From positions 28,922,860 to 28,986,859 of the forward strand of contig CM046330.1 of NCBI GenBank assembly GCA_025403435.1: a stretch of DNA of 64,000 nucleotides. The letters are read 5' to 3'. How positions within the stretch are numbered: the first letter of the stretch is position 1; each line of letters begins with the position of its first letter. Positions 23,042-35,702 of this stretch are shown here, in pieces. The notes under the pieces are model-generated. The model did not search any database. It was not told the origin of the DNA and saw only the letters and a list, made by a program, of their open reading frames with translations. Position numbers and translations under genes: made by a program. The stretch is from Artocarpus heterophyllus (Eukaryota > Streptophyta > Magnoliopsida > Rosales > Moraceae).

Positions 23042-24508
23042 TGTAATGACCAGGGGAAATTCATTAATAAAATCCTAATATTTTAATTGGGTTTAATTAA
23101 TGAATTTACCCTTAAAAATTGTAATTTTTGTGAAATTATGATAATGTATAAATAAGCAGTATTAATTGAAAATTTCACTGCGAATGTGATAAAATGTTGG
23201 ATATTGTTAGTATAGATTTATGAGTTTAATTACTTAAGAATTTGTAAATAATATCCATAAAATGAATTTTATATCACAATTAATTGTAAAAATTATGATA
23301 CAAACGAATGGGTAATTAGAGTACAAATAAAATATAGAGTCCACCAAAACCCCAACCCAGTGTGAAAAGGAGGCCAAAGCAGTATAAGTATACTATAAAG
23401 TGAAAACACAGATATGAAAAATGTTATGTTTGGCCTCCAAAAGTACATCAAAGGTAATAAAATATTTTACACAGTCAAAGGATAGGTTGTGCACTGATTT
23501 TACTACTGCAGTGTATGAAAAATACTGTGGTAAAAATTTACATAGTGTAAATTTTTGAGCCCCACCAAGTGGACACCCAATTGAATTTTGTTGGGCCACC
23601 ATGCCATGAAAGGTGGCCCAATCCCATGGAGACACCTAGTAACCTAATGGGTTACTTGATGAGTCACCCATATGGATAAGCATGCATTAAATGTAGAATT
23701 TAGCCAAAAAAATTTCTTCTTCTTCCTGAAAACCCACGGTCACCATTAGAGAGTTCTTCCAAGAATTTTTCAATTTCACATCTTAGCAAAAATAACCCCA
23801 ATTAAGTTCAAGAGGCAAAGTTCAAGGAATTTCAACAAGTTTTAAGGTAAAAACCTAAACTTTTTTCAAGTTTTTAAGGAATTTTTCATGGGTTAAGGGA
23901 GAAGTAGATTCATGGTGTTTTTGCTTGAAAAATATCTAGGCAAAAGGATTCAAAGGAGCCTTGGAAGGCTAGAAGCTCAAAGTTTCCATTTGGGGTAAGT
24001 TTTGATTTCTCAAGGTTTTGAAATTTTGTGATTTTTGTTTTGATTTTTATTCCCTCAAAAGTATGTGGGTTCTTGAGCAAATTTTTGGTTAAATTCCATA
24101 GAAATATGAACTATGGTATGTTGATGTTGTGAAAATTAAGGGGTGAATGTTGAAAATGGTAGTTTATGTAAAAAGCGTTGTTTTTGTAATTTTAGTATTA
24201 GTTTTTCAAAAATGGCAGTTGGGGACAAAAATGACCTAGGAAAAGGTTGAATCTGCTTATACAGTGGCTTGGAGGCAGTTTTGAAATAGATTTTTACAAA
24301 AATAACCCAAGGACTAAATTGTAAGAATAAGTTTTCTCTCGATAGAATTAAAAAATGCCTAAAAACACCCTTGTGCAGTGAGAATTTGAAAAAAGTTAAA
24401 ACATGAAAGTTGTAGATCTCGATGAAACTGTTAGGCATCATGTGAAGTTCGTCAAAAATTTCAACCATTTGTGAGATTTTAATTTTTCAAGAATTTGTTA
24501 AAATTGAA
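23042..24508 (+). mobile_element. 5' LTR (truncated) of the nested Tekay-like gypsy element
   Basis: Starts TGTAATGACCAGG and aligns to the first ~1,470 bp of the 3' LTR (28463-29930) with several percent differences by eye. It then stops at AAATTGAA and jumps straight to the end of gag. The missing piece is about 1.66 kb of LTR plus PBS and most of gag, removed by one internal deletion. The 5 bp before it, TATAC (23037-23041), match the 5 bp after the 3' LTR. Confidence 0.85.
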
Positions 24509-27500
24509 CGGGCAAGCCCCTAAAAATGTAGAGGATTGTATTGAAACGGACTACTAGAGCTGAGTTTAGAATTGCCCGTAATAAGGAAGAGAGAGCAAGA
24601 ATTTTTTAAAGCCCCTAAAGGAAGAGAAAGCTTTAGCTAAACAGAGTCAAGCTGTACAAGCAAAAGGACAAGGAATCGTTCCGAATCAAGAGCAGTCCCA
24701 GAGTCATCCAACTGGATGCAATCGCGATGCCAATAATAAGAGGTAACAGAACGTGGTTAATCCAAAGAATCAGAAAGGACAACCCCAGGAGAGGATCAAT
24801 GATGGAGGAAATAACAAGCCTCTCTGCGGGCAATGCGGGAAAAGGCACGCTAGAGAGTGCAAGGCTTGCACTAACAAGTGCTTCATCTATGGTAAAGAAG
24901 GGCACTACGCCAAAAACTGTTTTTCCAATCCCTAGAATCAGAATGCTCAAAGTTAGCAAAGGCCTCAGGGAACCCAACTTCATGCAGTCCAAGCACAAAT
25001 TGAAGGCCCTAGCATTAGTCAGGGACGCTTGGAAGCTCCAGAACCAGTGGACGGATCTATGCCTACACAAAGAAAGAAGATGATGTGGGAACTTCGTCAG
25101 TGGTGACAAGTCAGTTTTCTATTGCCAATATTGATGCTTATGTTTTATTTGATTTTGGAGCAACGCATTCATTTGCATCGCTTAAGTTTGCCAAACAGAT
25201 AGGAAATGAAGGGGATATGATAGAACAGACTTTTAGGACTACACTTCCCTTTAGGGAGGAATTGAATTTTGATTATTGGTTACGTCACGTACCCATCGTC
25301 ATTTGTGGAAGAGAATTGTATATCGATTTAATAATAATTGATATGCAAGACTATGACGTTATCTTGGGAATGGATTTCCTGGGAAAATATATGGCCAAGA
25401 TCAATTGCTGACAATGCAAGGTTACGTTTCATCCATCTGGAAGTGAGAAGTTCGTGTATTCGGGGAAGATTCCTAAGACTCCCAAGGCGCTAATTTCAAC
25501 GTTGAAAGCAAAGACGATGTTGGAAAGTGGATGCACCTGGTTATCTGGTGAACTTAGTAAACAAGGAACAAGAGGCTCAGTTAGGACCAGAGAATGTCCC
25601 TATAGTAAAAGAATTCGTTGACATGTTTCCGGACGAGTTATTGGGCTTACCACCGGAACGGGAAATTTCGTTATGGCCTTAGGAGAACTCAAAGAGCTGC
25701 AGGTGCAATTACAAGAATTGTTGGATAAAGGGTTTATTCAGCCGAGTCATTCCCCATGGGGAGCGCCTGTATTATTTGTCAAGAAGAAAGATGGAACGTT
25801 ACGAATGTGCATTGATTACCGGGAACTAAACAAAGTCACAATTAAAAATAAGTATCCACTTTCGAGAATTGATGATCTATTTGATCAATTGAAGGGAGCA
25901 GTAGTATTTTTGAAGATTGATTTACGTTATGGGTATCATCAACTTCGGGTTAAAGAGGAGGACATGCCGAAGACGACGTTTCGAACGCAGTATGGGCATT
26001 ATGAGTTTTGTGTCATGCCATTTGGCCTGACTAATGCCCTGGCAGCATTATGGACCTTATGAACCGGATCTTCAAGGACTATCTCGACAAGTTCATCATC
26101 GTTTTCATCGACGATATTTTGATTTACTCAAGAACATCCGAAGAGCATGAGGAACATTTGAAGCTTGCACGGTAGTTGCTGAGGAAGCATCAATTGTTTG
26201 CCAAGTTCTCAAAATGTGAATTTTGGTTGGAAAAAAGTTCATTTCCTAGGACATGTAGTCTCACGAGATGGAGTATCTGTTGACCCTTCCAAAGTAGAAG
26301 CAGTAAATAAGTGGCCTACGCCGAAAAGTGTTATCGAGATCAGGAGTTTCGTCAGTTTAGTGGGCTATTATCGACGTTTTGTAGAAGGATTCTTCAAACT
26401 TGCAGCACCACTTACGGCCCTTACATGGAAAGCAATTAAATATGAATGGACCAAGAAGTGCGAAGAGAGTTTCTAGGAACTGAAAAGATGACTCACGAGT
26501 GCGCTAGTATTGACCATATCGGATCCGAACCTAGGAAATTTTGTGATCTACAATGATGCATCAAAAATGGGATTGGGAGCCGTACTTATGCAAAATGAAA
26601 AAGTGATTGCATATGCGTCTCGACAACTGAAGGATCATGAAAGGAACTATCCAACGCATGACTTAGAGTTAACGGCGGTCGTATTTGCATTGAAGATTTG
26701 GCGTCACTACCTGTATGGAGCTAAATGTGAGATTTATACGGACCATTAGAGTTTGAAGTATATCTTCACGTAGAAGGAGCTCAACATGAGACAACAAAGG
26801 TGGCTTGAGTTAGTTAAAGACTATGATTGTAAAATTTTATATCACCCTAGAAAGGCTAACCGAGTAGCCGACGCCCTCAGTCGTAGAGCAACATCTTCGC
26901 TTGCAATGGTGCGATCAATACCGAGACCTCTTCAGAAGGACTTGATAGAAGCGAGAATAGAGCTAGTCACAAGAGGATTAGCCAACTTATCGTTCTGACC
27001 CGCTATTTTGGAAAATTTAAAGGAACAACAAGAAGCAGATCCATCGCTGCTCAAAGCTAAGAATGAGGTTTTTGAGAATAAAGAAGCAGAATTTAGTGTC
27101 CTGGAAGATGGCATTCTTCGTTATAAAGGTAGATTATGCATCCCAAACGATGAGGAGTTAAAGCAGCAAATATTGGAAGAGGTTCATGAAGCACTGTATG
27201 CTGCTCATCTAGGAGCTACCAAAATGTACCAAGATTTGAAAGAACACTATTGGTGGCATGAAATGAAGAATGACGTCACGAGATTCGTCAGTAAATGTCT
27301 CACGTGTCAAAAAGTGAAGGCTGAACATCAACCACCAGTAGGCAAATTACAAAAGATTGAAATTCTAGAGTGAAAATGGGACCAGATAACTATGGATTTG
27401 GTGACTGGGTTACCCAAAACTACAGGAGGACACAATGCCATATGGGTAATCGTGGACAGATTGACCAAATCGGCTCACTTTTTACCTTATTAAACTTAGC

Positions 27501-28402
27501 AATTCTATCGAACGATTAGCTGAACTGTGCGTTGCCTAGATAATTAGATACCATGGAGTTCCAAAGTCCATCGTTTCTGATCGGGATAGCCGGTTCATTT
27601 CCAAATTTTGGTGGAGTGTTCACCAAGCAATGGGAACAAAGCTAACTTTCAGCACAACTTTCCACCCTCAAACGGTGGTCAGTTGGAAAGGACCATCCCG
27701 ACTTTGGAAGATATGTTAAGAGCCTGTGTGTTAGATTTCAAAGCAGGGTGGGATAAAAAGCTTCCGTTGATTGAATTTGCTTACAATAACAGTTATCAAA
27801 CCTCCATAGGAATGGCCCTATACGAAGCTCTCTATGGTAGAAGATGTAGATCACCACTGCATTAGTATGAAATTGGAGAAAGAACATTATTGACTACGGA
27901 TTTCGTGCAAAGGACGATGGAGGACGTAAAACTAATCCATCAACTAATGGAAACTATCTTTAGTCGTCAGAAAAGTTATGCTAATCGGCGACGAAGACCC
28001 CTAGAATTCCAAGTAGGGGATTTGGTTTTTCTAAAGGTAACGCCAATGAAAGGAGTAATAAGGTTTGGAAAGAAAGGAAAACTCGGCCCAAGATATATTG
28101 GACCATTTGAAATTCTAGAAAGAATAGGTAATGTGGCTTATAAATTTGCTTTACCCCCTAAAGTGGCATCAGTACATAACATGTTCCATGTGTCCATGCT
28201 AAAGAAGTATGTACCAGATCCATCACATGTTCTACAGCCTGAGGAAATTAAAGTACAAGAGAGTTTGTCCTATGAAGAGAAACCAGTTCAAATTCTGGCA
28301 CGAGAAGAAAAAGAATTAAGGAATAAGAAGATACCCCTCGACAATTTTTGTGGCGCAACTAGCAAGTGGAATAAGCAACATGGGAACGAGAGGATGAAAT
28401 GA
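24509..28402 (+). pseudogene. Tekay-type gypsy gag(end)-pol polyprotein, degenerate
   Basis: Order: end of gag with a Cys/His region (CGQCGKRHAREC, then CFIYGKEGHYAKNC, where a knuckle Cys is Tyr) at 24825-24920. Protease at 25085 (VLFDFGATHSFAS; DTG has become DFG). RT from 25673 ([34 protein letters not shown] near 26105). RNase H at 26510-26750 ([15 protein letters not shown]). Integrase zinc region and core 27008-27865 (YNNSYQTSIGMALYEALYG), then the GPY-type end (YIGPFEILERIGNVAYKF). The C-terminal chromodomain-like tail has diverged (KKIPLDNFCGATSKWNK). Several stop codons (e.g. near 26062, 26176, 26475, 27373, 27864) and frameshifts break it; it cannot yield a polyprotein. Confidence 0.85.
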
Positions 28403-28447
28403 GGAAAGTCTACCCTGGATTGTTTTGATTTTTTAGGAAGAAAATTC

Positions 28448-28462
28448 TTAAGAGGGGTAGGT
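28448..28462 (+). other. Polypurine tract of the nested gypsy element
   Basis: TTAAGAGGGGTAGGT immediately before the 3' LTR start TGTAATGACC, the expected place and composition for plus-strand priming. Confidence 0.7.
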
Positions 28463-31400
28463 TGTAATGACCAGGAGAAATTCATTAATAAAACCTAATA
28501 TTTAATTGAGTTTAATTAATGAATTTACCCTTAAAAATTATAATTTTTGTGAAATTGTGATAATGTATAAATAAGCAGTATTAATTGAAAATTTCACTGC
28601 GAATGTGATGCAATGTTGGATATTGTTAATACAAATTTTATGATTTTAATTACTCAAGAATTTGTAAATAATATCCATAAAATAAATTTTATATAACAAT
28701 TAATTATAAAATTGTGATACAAACGAATGGGTAATTAGAGTACAAATAAGACATAGAGTCCACCAAAACCCCAATCTAGTGTGAAAAGGAGGCCGAAGCA
28801 GTATAAGTATATTGCAAAGTGAAAACGCAGATATAGAAAATGTTATGTTTGGCATCCAAAAGTACACCAAAGGTAAGTAAAATATTTTACACTATCAAAG
28901 GATCGGTTGTGCACTGATTTTACCACGGCAGTGTAAGAAAAATTATGTGTGGTGAAAAATTACACAGTGTAAATTTTTGGGCCCCACCAAGTGGACACTC
29001 AATTGAATTTTATTGGGCCACCATGCCATGAAAGGTGGTCCAATCCCATGGAGATACCTAGGTAACCTAATGGGTTACTTGATGAGTCACCTATATGGAT
29101 AAGCATGCATTAAATGTAGAATTTAGCCAAAAAATTTTATTCTTCTTCCTCAAAAACCCACGGCCACCATTAGAGAGTTCTTCCAAGAATTTTTCAACTT
29201 CACATCTTAGCAAAAATAACCCTAATTAAGTTCAAGAGGCAAAGTTCAAGGAATTTCAACAAGTTTTAAGGTAAAAATCTAAACTTTTTTCAAGTTTTTA
29301 AGGGATTTTTCATGGGTTAAGGCAGAAGTGGATTCATAGTGTTTTTGCATGAAAAATATCTAGGAAAAAGGATTCAAAGGAGCCTTGGAAGGCTAGAAGC
29401 TCAAAGTTTCCATTTGGGGTAAGTTTTGATTTTTCAAGGTTTTGAAATTTTGTGATTTTTGTTTTGATTTTTATTCTCTGAAAAGTATGTGGGTTCTTGA
29501 GCAAATTTTTGGTTAAATTCCATAGAAATATGAACTATGGTATGTTGATGTTGTGAAAATTAAGGTGTGAATGTTGAAAATGGTAGTTTATGTAAAAAGT
29601 GTTATTTTTGTAATTTTAGCATTAGTTTTTCAAAAATGGTGGTTGGGGATGAAAATGACCTAGGAAAAGGTTGAATCTGCTTATACAGTGGCTCGGAGGC
29701 AGTTTGGAAATAGATTTTTACAAAAATAACCCAAGGACTAAATTGTAAGAAAAAGTTTTCTCTCAATAAAATTGAAAAATTCCCAAATACACCCCTGTGC
29801 AGTGCGAATTTGAAAAAAGTTAAAACACAAAAGTTGTAGATCTCAATGAAACTATTAGGCATCATAGCAGTTCGTCAAAAATCTCAACTGTTTGTGAAAT
29901 TTTAATTTTTTAAGAATTTGTTAAAATTGAAAAAGTTTTTAAAGGGCAAAAATGTTATTTTTCAAAATGATTTAAGGTATGGTACTTTGAGTAAAGATGT
30001 TCCTTTTGAAAAATAGAAAATTTTGGTTTAAAAGATCAATTTTAGCCCCAGAGGTAAAATTGTCAAAATTTTCAATTCATGAGCTAAACTGTAAAGTTTT
30101 ACCGAAATAGGGCATAGATGTGAGATCAGGAGACCCGACACCCCAGGATATTATTTTAAAGTTAGTATGTGACTATTTTTGTTAGAATAACGAAATCGAG
30201 CTCGGCAAAATTAGTAGGCCCACTGAGGGCAAAATCGTCATTTTACCCGAATAACCCAAACTGCTCTGAAATCTTTCAACTGAAAAATGGAATGATTAGA
30301 AAGATTTTCGCCCTTCGTTAGAGACGATAGGGTAGAATTAGATAGAAGTAAGAAAAACAGTAGTTTTTGGAGTTGTATATAGTTATGCAACTCAATTTAT
30401 TAATTAACGATCATCTTGTAACGAAACATAGTAAAATTTAGCTAATAGCTTTGTAATTGGCCAACAGGATCCTAGAAGTCTAGGAAAGAGGAAACCGAGG
30501 TTGATTTGCATAGTATTCGAACCAAATAAGTTCCCATTTCACCTATAGTATGAAATTGTAAGTATAAAATGTGATACATAATATATGTATACCTGCGTGT
30601 ATATCAAGGTGTATACCAGTGTGTATGCTATAAGATGAATACCTATAAGTACATTAGTGTATTCCCATAAGTATACGGAATAAATACCTGTGTGTATATT
30701 ATGACATGTACTTGTGTGTATATTACGACATGTACCTGTGCGTATATTACGACATGTACTTGTGCGTATCTTATGACATGTACCTGTGTGTACATTATGC
30801 CATGTACCTGTGTGAATATTAATGTGTACCTGTGTGTATATAAAGTATGTACATATGTGTACTATGCCGTACAAGAGCATTTATGTTTGTGTATAACATG
30901 TGATTATCACTTCATGCATGATATGATAACCATAATAAGTGGACTGGTAAATATATCACCAGAAGTTAAGAAAAGTGTCGTACCGACTCCTAACTCAAGA
31001 AGAGTTTAAGGATATAGTATGGTCTCAGTGTTACAAAGACCTATGTGCGCAATGGTACGAACACTTGGGCCCTATTAAGAGATAAGATATGAAAAGGATA
31101 AAAAATGATCATAAGAAAGCATAACCGGATCACGTATTGTATTGAATGTGCATGTGGACTATATTGGGACTTACTGGGCATAAGCTCATTAAGTGTTTCA
31201 TGCTGTAGGTATTCTGACAAGAAGGTCAGAATAATTTCATAGTTGAGCTGGCAGAGGGATGAAGAATGTGCGAAATAGGTAAGGATACTGCCATGGTTTT
31301 TGTTTCCGCTGTAAGATATTTTATGTTATTTTGAAAGTAATGTTTGGAAAGCAGTATTATAAAGGAAAGGTTGTTATGTAAATACAAGTATATGTCTGTA

Positions 31401-31589
31401 TTTTGAAAGTTGCTAAAACCAGTATATGTACAAACAAGTATGTTAAGTAAATTTACGTATATATTTGTGTTTCCAAAGATGTTTATATCTTGTATGTAAA
31501 ATATTTAAAGAAAAAAAATTTCCTAAGTTTTCACCTATATGTAAGTAAGAAAAAGGTTTATCACAGCCCAAAAAAGGCGGGTTGTGACA
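28463..31589 (+). mobile_element. 3' LTR of the nested gypsy element, 3,127 bp
   Basis: Starts TGTAATGACCAGG after the PPT and ends GGGTTGTGACA. It is followed by TATAC (31590-31594), identical to the 5 bp before the 5' LTR (23037-23041), so the insertion is bounded exactly. It contains a 24-bp minisatellite at 30685-30828 and long AT-rich tracts. The flanking DNA on both sides is an older LTR of the same group. Confidence 0.9.
30685..30828 (+). repeat. 24-bp minisatellite in the 3' LTR
   Basis: Five full units plus a partial one, of the form TACYTGTGYGTATATTAYGACATG, with exact 24-bp spacing (starts 30685, 30709, 30733, 30757, 30781, 30805). Looser relatives (TACCTGCGTGTATATCAAGG) occur just upstream, from about 30590. 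The reading frame it opens on the minus strand is an artefact of the 8-codon period. Confidence 0.85.
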
Positions 31590-33177
31590 TATACAATCTC
31601 GTCAGATTTGAAAAATGGTAGGAAACTCCACTATGTAGTGAAAATTTTAGGAAAGTTAAAACACAAAAATTATAGATCTTGATGAAGCAGTTAAAACTCA
31701 CTAACGATTTGTCAAAATTCTCAGCAGTTTATGAAATATGAATTTTACAAATTTTTATAACAAAAATTTCATTAAAAGTTAAAGAGCAAAAACGCTTTTA
31801 AATAAAAGGAATTTTGGTAAGAAACTTTGGAAGAATTTAATCCTTCAAAAAATCAAGACTAACGGTATAAAATAACCATTTTTTGTCCTAGGACCAAAAT
31901 CGTCGAAATTTTCAATATCCGCGATAAAATCATAAAGTTTTGCCAAATTTGGTTTTATTGCAAAATAAGAGAACTAAGATTTTGAATCTCTATTCCGCTG
32001 CTAATAAGCAACATTTTGAATTGAATTAGCAAAATCGAGCCCAAAAAGTTTTAAAAAGCCCATCGATGGTAAAAACGTCATTTTTTGTTAAATAGCTTGA
32101 ATAGACCCCGAAGTGTCCAAAATAGGAAAAAAGCCTTTAGCGAGAATTTTTCGTATTTTGTTAGTAACAATAGGGCAATGTGAACCAAGAGGAATAAATT
32201 CATAGTGATCAGGTTTTTAAACTAAGTAATAACCCAACTCAATAATTAATGTATGCATTTTATCGACGTATAGATCAATAGTGATAAGATCGCTAATGGC
32301 AATATAATTGGCCAAACAAGACACTTAGACGATTAGCAGAGAAACCAAAATTTGCTAACGTTGTAGCATTCCCAAGTAAGTTCAAACCTCACCTGCAGTA
32401 TGGAATAGAGGGTTTTTTTGGGAAATATATAGATACAAATGCAATTATGTATTTATTACATTTAGAGAAATATGTATAATGTGCACTCATTGAAAAAAAT
32501 GAATCATCATGCATGATATGTCACCTAAGTTAACAAACTAGTAAGTTGAATCAACAGACAAGGAAAAAAAAGTATCGTACTAGCTCTAGACTCAAGAGGG
32601 AGTTCTAAGTTAAGTTTCGGTCTTGGTGTTACGATGACTCATGTGCACATAAGGTACGAACACTTGGGCCCTAGTTAAGTTATAGATATGAAAAGAATAA
32701 TGAATATTCATAAACAAACATAAATTGTTCATGCATACAAGTAAGATATACGTATGGGTTATGTTTGGACCTACTAAGCATTAGCTCACCTAGTTATTTC
32801 ATGCCATAGGAAACTCAACTAAAAGGTCATAGTAAAATCGCTGATGGGTTGGCAACGGTACATGAGCAATGTCTAGCCAAGGATATGGATACTGTCACAA
32901 GGACGTTTTCGCTATATATGTATATTAAATATATTTGAGACATGTTGTGAAGTAAATACTAAGTACAAAGTGTGATGTTGTAAAGTAAATATTAAGTATA
33001 AAGTGTGATGTAATATAAAGATAGTTTGAAAGACAAAACTCTTTTGGGAGAATATTATGTCAATTATATATATAAAAAAGGGTTTTATACAAATATGTGT
33101 TAAAAAATTCTATATTTTTATAACTACATAAGTAAAAAAGTACTAAAGTACGACATAAAAGATAACAGGTCGTCACA
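31590..33177. mobile_element. Old solo LTR of a Tekay-like element, right part
   Basis: Continues the LTR interrupted at 23041. TAAAACACAAAAATTATAGATC and ATTTTTTGTCCTAGG blocks match the corresponding part of the younger 3' LTR (29820-30060), and the end CAGGTCGTCACA resembles GCGGGTTGTGACA. The first five bases are the second copy of the TATAC target. This copy lacks the 24-bp minisatellite. Confidence 0.65.
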
Positions 33178-33351
33178 TCATAAGGGTGGTCCCACCTAAA
33201 ATTTTAATTTTCTTTTAATTTTCTATGTATATTAATGTTGAAATTTACATTTTGTCGCATTTTAAAATCTAAAATTATATGTTTGTTTCCTCTTATTTTA
33301 TGGGTTTTATGCTGAAGGTCATATCCCTGCCAAGGATAATTAAATAATACT

Positions 33352-33393
<42 letters not shown>

Positions 33394-33830
33394 CATCAAA
33401 CAGTTTGGAGGTTCTTTTTGTTTTATTTATTTTCTTGTTTGTTTTTAATGCTTTAGTTTTTTATTTGAAATTGAAAAAAAAAACCAATTTTTTGGGTGAA
33501 TTTTGATATAGCTCCTCACAAGTTATGCACGTCACACTTCCGTCTAAATTTTTAGCTGTTATCAACTAGACCTGCATTGCTACAGATTTTGAAGATCAGA
33601 GAGTCGATTGTAAAAATTTTAAGTTCAAGAATTAAATTGCCAAACACATAACATTCAAGAGGTCCCTATTAAAAAGCCAAAAAGAAAAATTGAAATGCCT
33701 TTAAAAGGTCCTCCACTTTTGTTGCTTGGACCAAAGGGAAAAAAGGTCTTTGTTACGCGAAAAAAAAAAAAGGAGAGTGCACTTATTAAAAATGAGGAAC
33801 TGGAAATAAAGAATTATTTTTATGAATCCC
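33178..33830. other. Spacer with an (AT)n microsatellite
   Basis: AT-rich, with an (AT)18-type run at 33355-33390 and a poly(A) run near 33760. No gene supported. Confidence 0.5.
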
Positions 33831-35702
33831 CGGAATTATATACTCTATTTTACTTTATCTTTCAATCTTGTATAGTAGGTCAAAATACCCCTTGTTTTAT
33901 AAAAAACACGTCAAAGACCACTTTCCTTGTAATTCCATTTATAAAACTAACAGAATGCTTATATGGCATGCCATTAAAGATTAAAAATAGTAAAATTAAT
34001 ATTAAATATATTAAAATTTAATAAAAAAACATTTTATTTTAATATTTTTTCTAATCCTTATTTTCTCTCTCGCGCTCCCTTTTCTTTCACTCATCTCTTT
34101 CTCTCTCTACTGTAACTCATATTTCAAACCAATAAAACCCAACGGGATGCTGCCATCGTTGGGAATCTGAGGTGGGTGAATTAAAATCCCTCCTTGTATT
34201 TTTTTTTCCCTATTTAAAACACATTATAAGGGCATCTTTTAACTCATAACATCAAAATGGTGTAATTTTTACACAAAAATAATAAAATTATCACATCAAA
34301 TAGAAAAATTATCTCCAACCATTTACATCAATTTTAACACAAAAAAACAATATTCTTAAAATATTCTATTTCTTCTTATTTTTATATTACTTTCTACTAA
34401 TTCTTTACTATTTTACTATTTCACCAATTATGTCTAAGTGCTATTTTTTTATGTTTTGATCCAATATGTTTTATTGTTTAATGAAGTCATAGAAACTAAT
34501 AGACTAATAATTTTTTTAATAACTAAGATGACCCAATAACTACTTAAAAACTAAAATACATTAAAAAAATATAACCAATATTTTTTACCAATATCTTAAT
34601 GATATTGGACATTCTGAAACAGGTCTTCTAGATTATTAAATTCAGTCAAGTTTATGTAATTTAATTATGTTATATGTATCTTGCATTGCGTTACTGTATT
34701 AGTGTTTTGTCAATATTTTGTAATTTTATTTAATATTAGATTAATTATTTGAAGTTTTTACATTAATATAACTGACATTTCAACGGTTTATATATTAATT
34801 TTACACTATTTAAATTAACCATGAGATAATACAAAAAAAATTGGGACATAAAAGAATTTTTGGTAGTAAAAAGTAATTAATTTTGCTGAAAACTATAAAG
34901 TTGTGGTTAAGAATAGAAAACTATAAACTTAAGTTGTAGGGTTTTTATAAACAAAGAAACTTTAAAGAACAAAAAAGCCAAATTGGAGTGGATAAGCAGT
35001 GTCACGCCAGATTTGGCATGCTCTTTTTTATCTCTTCAAATTGGTGTGAAAAATGGGGTCTCTTTGGAGACAATTTCAACGCCAATCTGGCAGTTACTCC
35101 ACAAAAATGGAGACAATTGGCACTCGGAGAAATAACCACTCAAAAAAAGAATCGTCACTTATGCATATGATTAAGCTGCGCATTAAAGGAGAGCTTTTGA
35201 CGATGAAACGGACGCCTAAAAAATCCATATTATTATGCTATGACAATTAAGGGTTGGGGGTGTGCAAATGGGTTGCAGCGGATTGGGGGGTGTGTGAGGG
35301 GGAGGGCAGGCGAACGGAGGTGGGAGGGGTCTGGTTGTCAGCCACGCAGTGGAGGGGACGGTCGGATTAGTCTAGTCACGGGCCGCCACGCAGGGTGGTC
35401 TTGGTCGCTGGCCATTTGCTGGATTGGGTGTCTGGTTGAGAAGTATTTTGGATTAATGGGATGAGGTTTTTAGTTTAGTTTTTTTATTTCTTTAGTTTTT
35501 TTAATATTTAATTAATTTTATAGGTTTAATTAGGATTTAACACCATTAATTAGTTGTTAATGACATGCCACATCAGTAATTCTGCTAAGTTTGTAGATGA
35601 AATTAGACGGAAGGAGATTTTTGACATGTTTTTTTATAGATCGGGGGTACTTTGATCAGTTTTTAAAAATTAGAAGGTAAAATGAAATAAGGTACATAGT
35701 CT
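33831..35702. mobile_element. Long-TIR, MULE-like non-autonomous element, ~1.87 kb
   Basis: About 210-230 bp at the left (33831-34060) is inverted at the right (35490-35702): AGGTCAAAATACCCC / TGATCAAAGTACCCC, TTTTATAAAAAACACGTCAAAGA / CTATAAAAAAACATGTCAAAAA, AACTAACAGAATG / AACTTAGCAGAAT and GGCATGCCATTAA / GGCATGTCATTAA. Long TIRs without a transposase suggest a Mutator-like non-autonomous element. No convincing 9-bp target duplication was found, so the ends are approximate. The interior is AT-rich except for a GC-rich segment (35245-35440). Confidence 0.55.
35245..35440. other. GC-rich insert inside the long-TIR element
   Basis: A roughly 200-bp island rich in G (GGGGGGTGTGTGAGGGGGAGGG-like runs) in an AT-rich element, next to the right TIR. 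An open frame crosses it but has no recognisable domain. It may be captured sequence or simply the element's own core. Not called a gene. Confidence 0.3.

Noticed and set aside
24633..25109. Long minus-strand frame of 158 codons
   Set aside because: Antisense shadow of the gag zinc-knuckle/protease region of the gypsy element.
30539..30880. Thr/His/Ile-repeat frame on the minus strand
   Set aside because: Product of a 24-bp minisatellite (8-codon period) in an LTR.
33355..33390. (AT)n tract as a potential replication or cruciform site
   Set aside because: A simple microsatellite, common in plant spacers, with no supporting context.
35240..35464. 74-codon frame in the GC-rich island of the long-TIR element
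   Set aside because: No recognisable domain or start context; kept only as a GC-rich segment.
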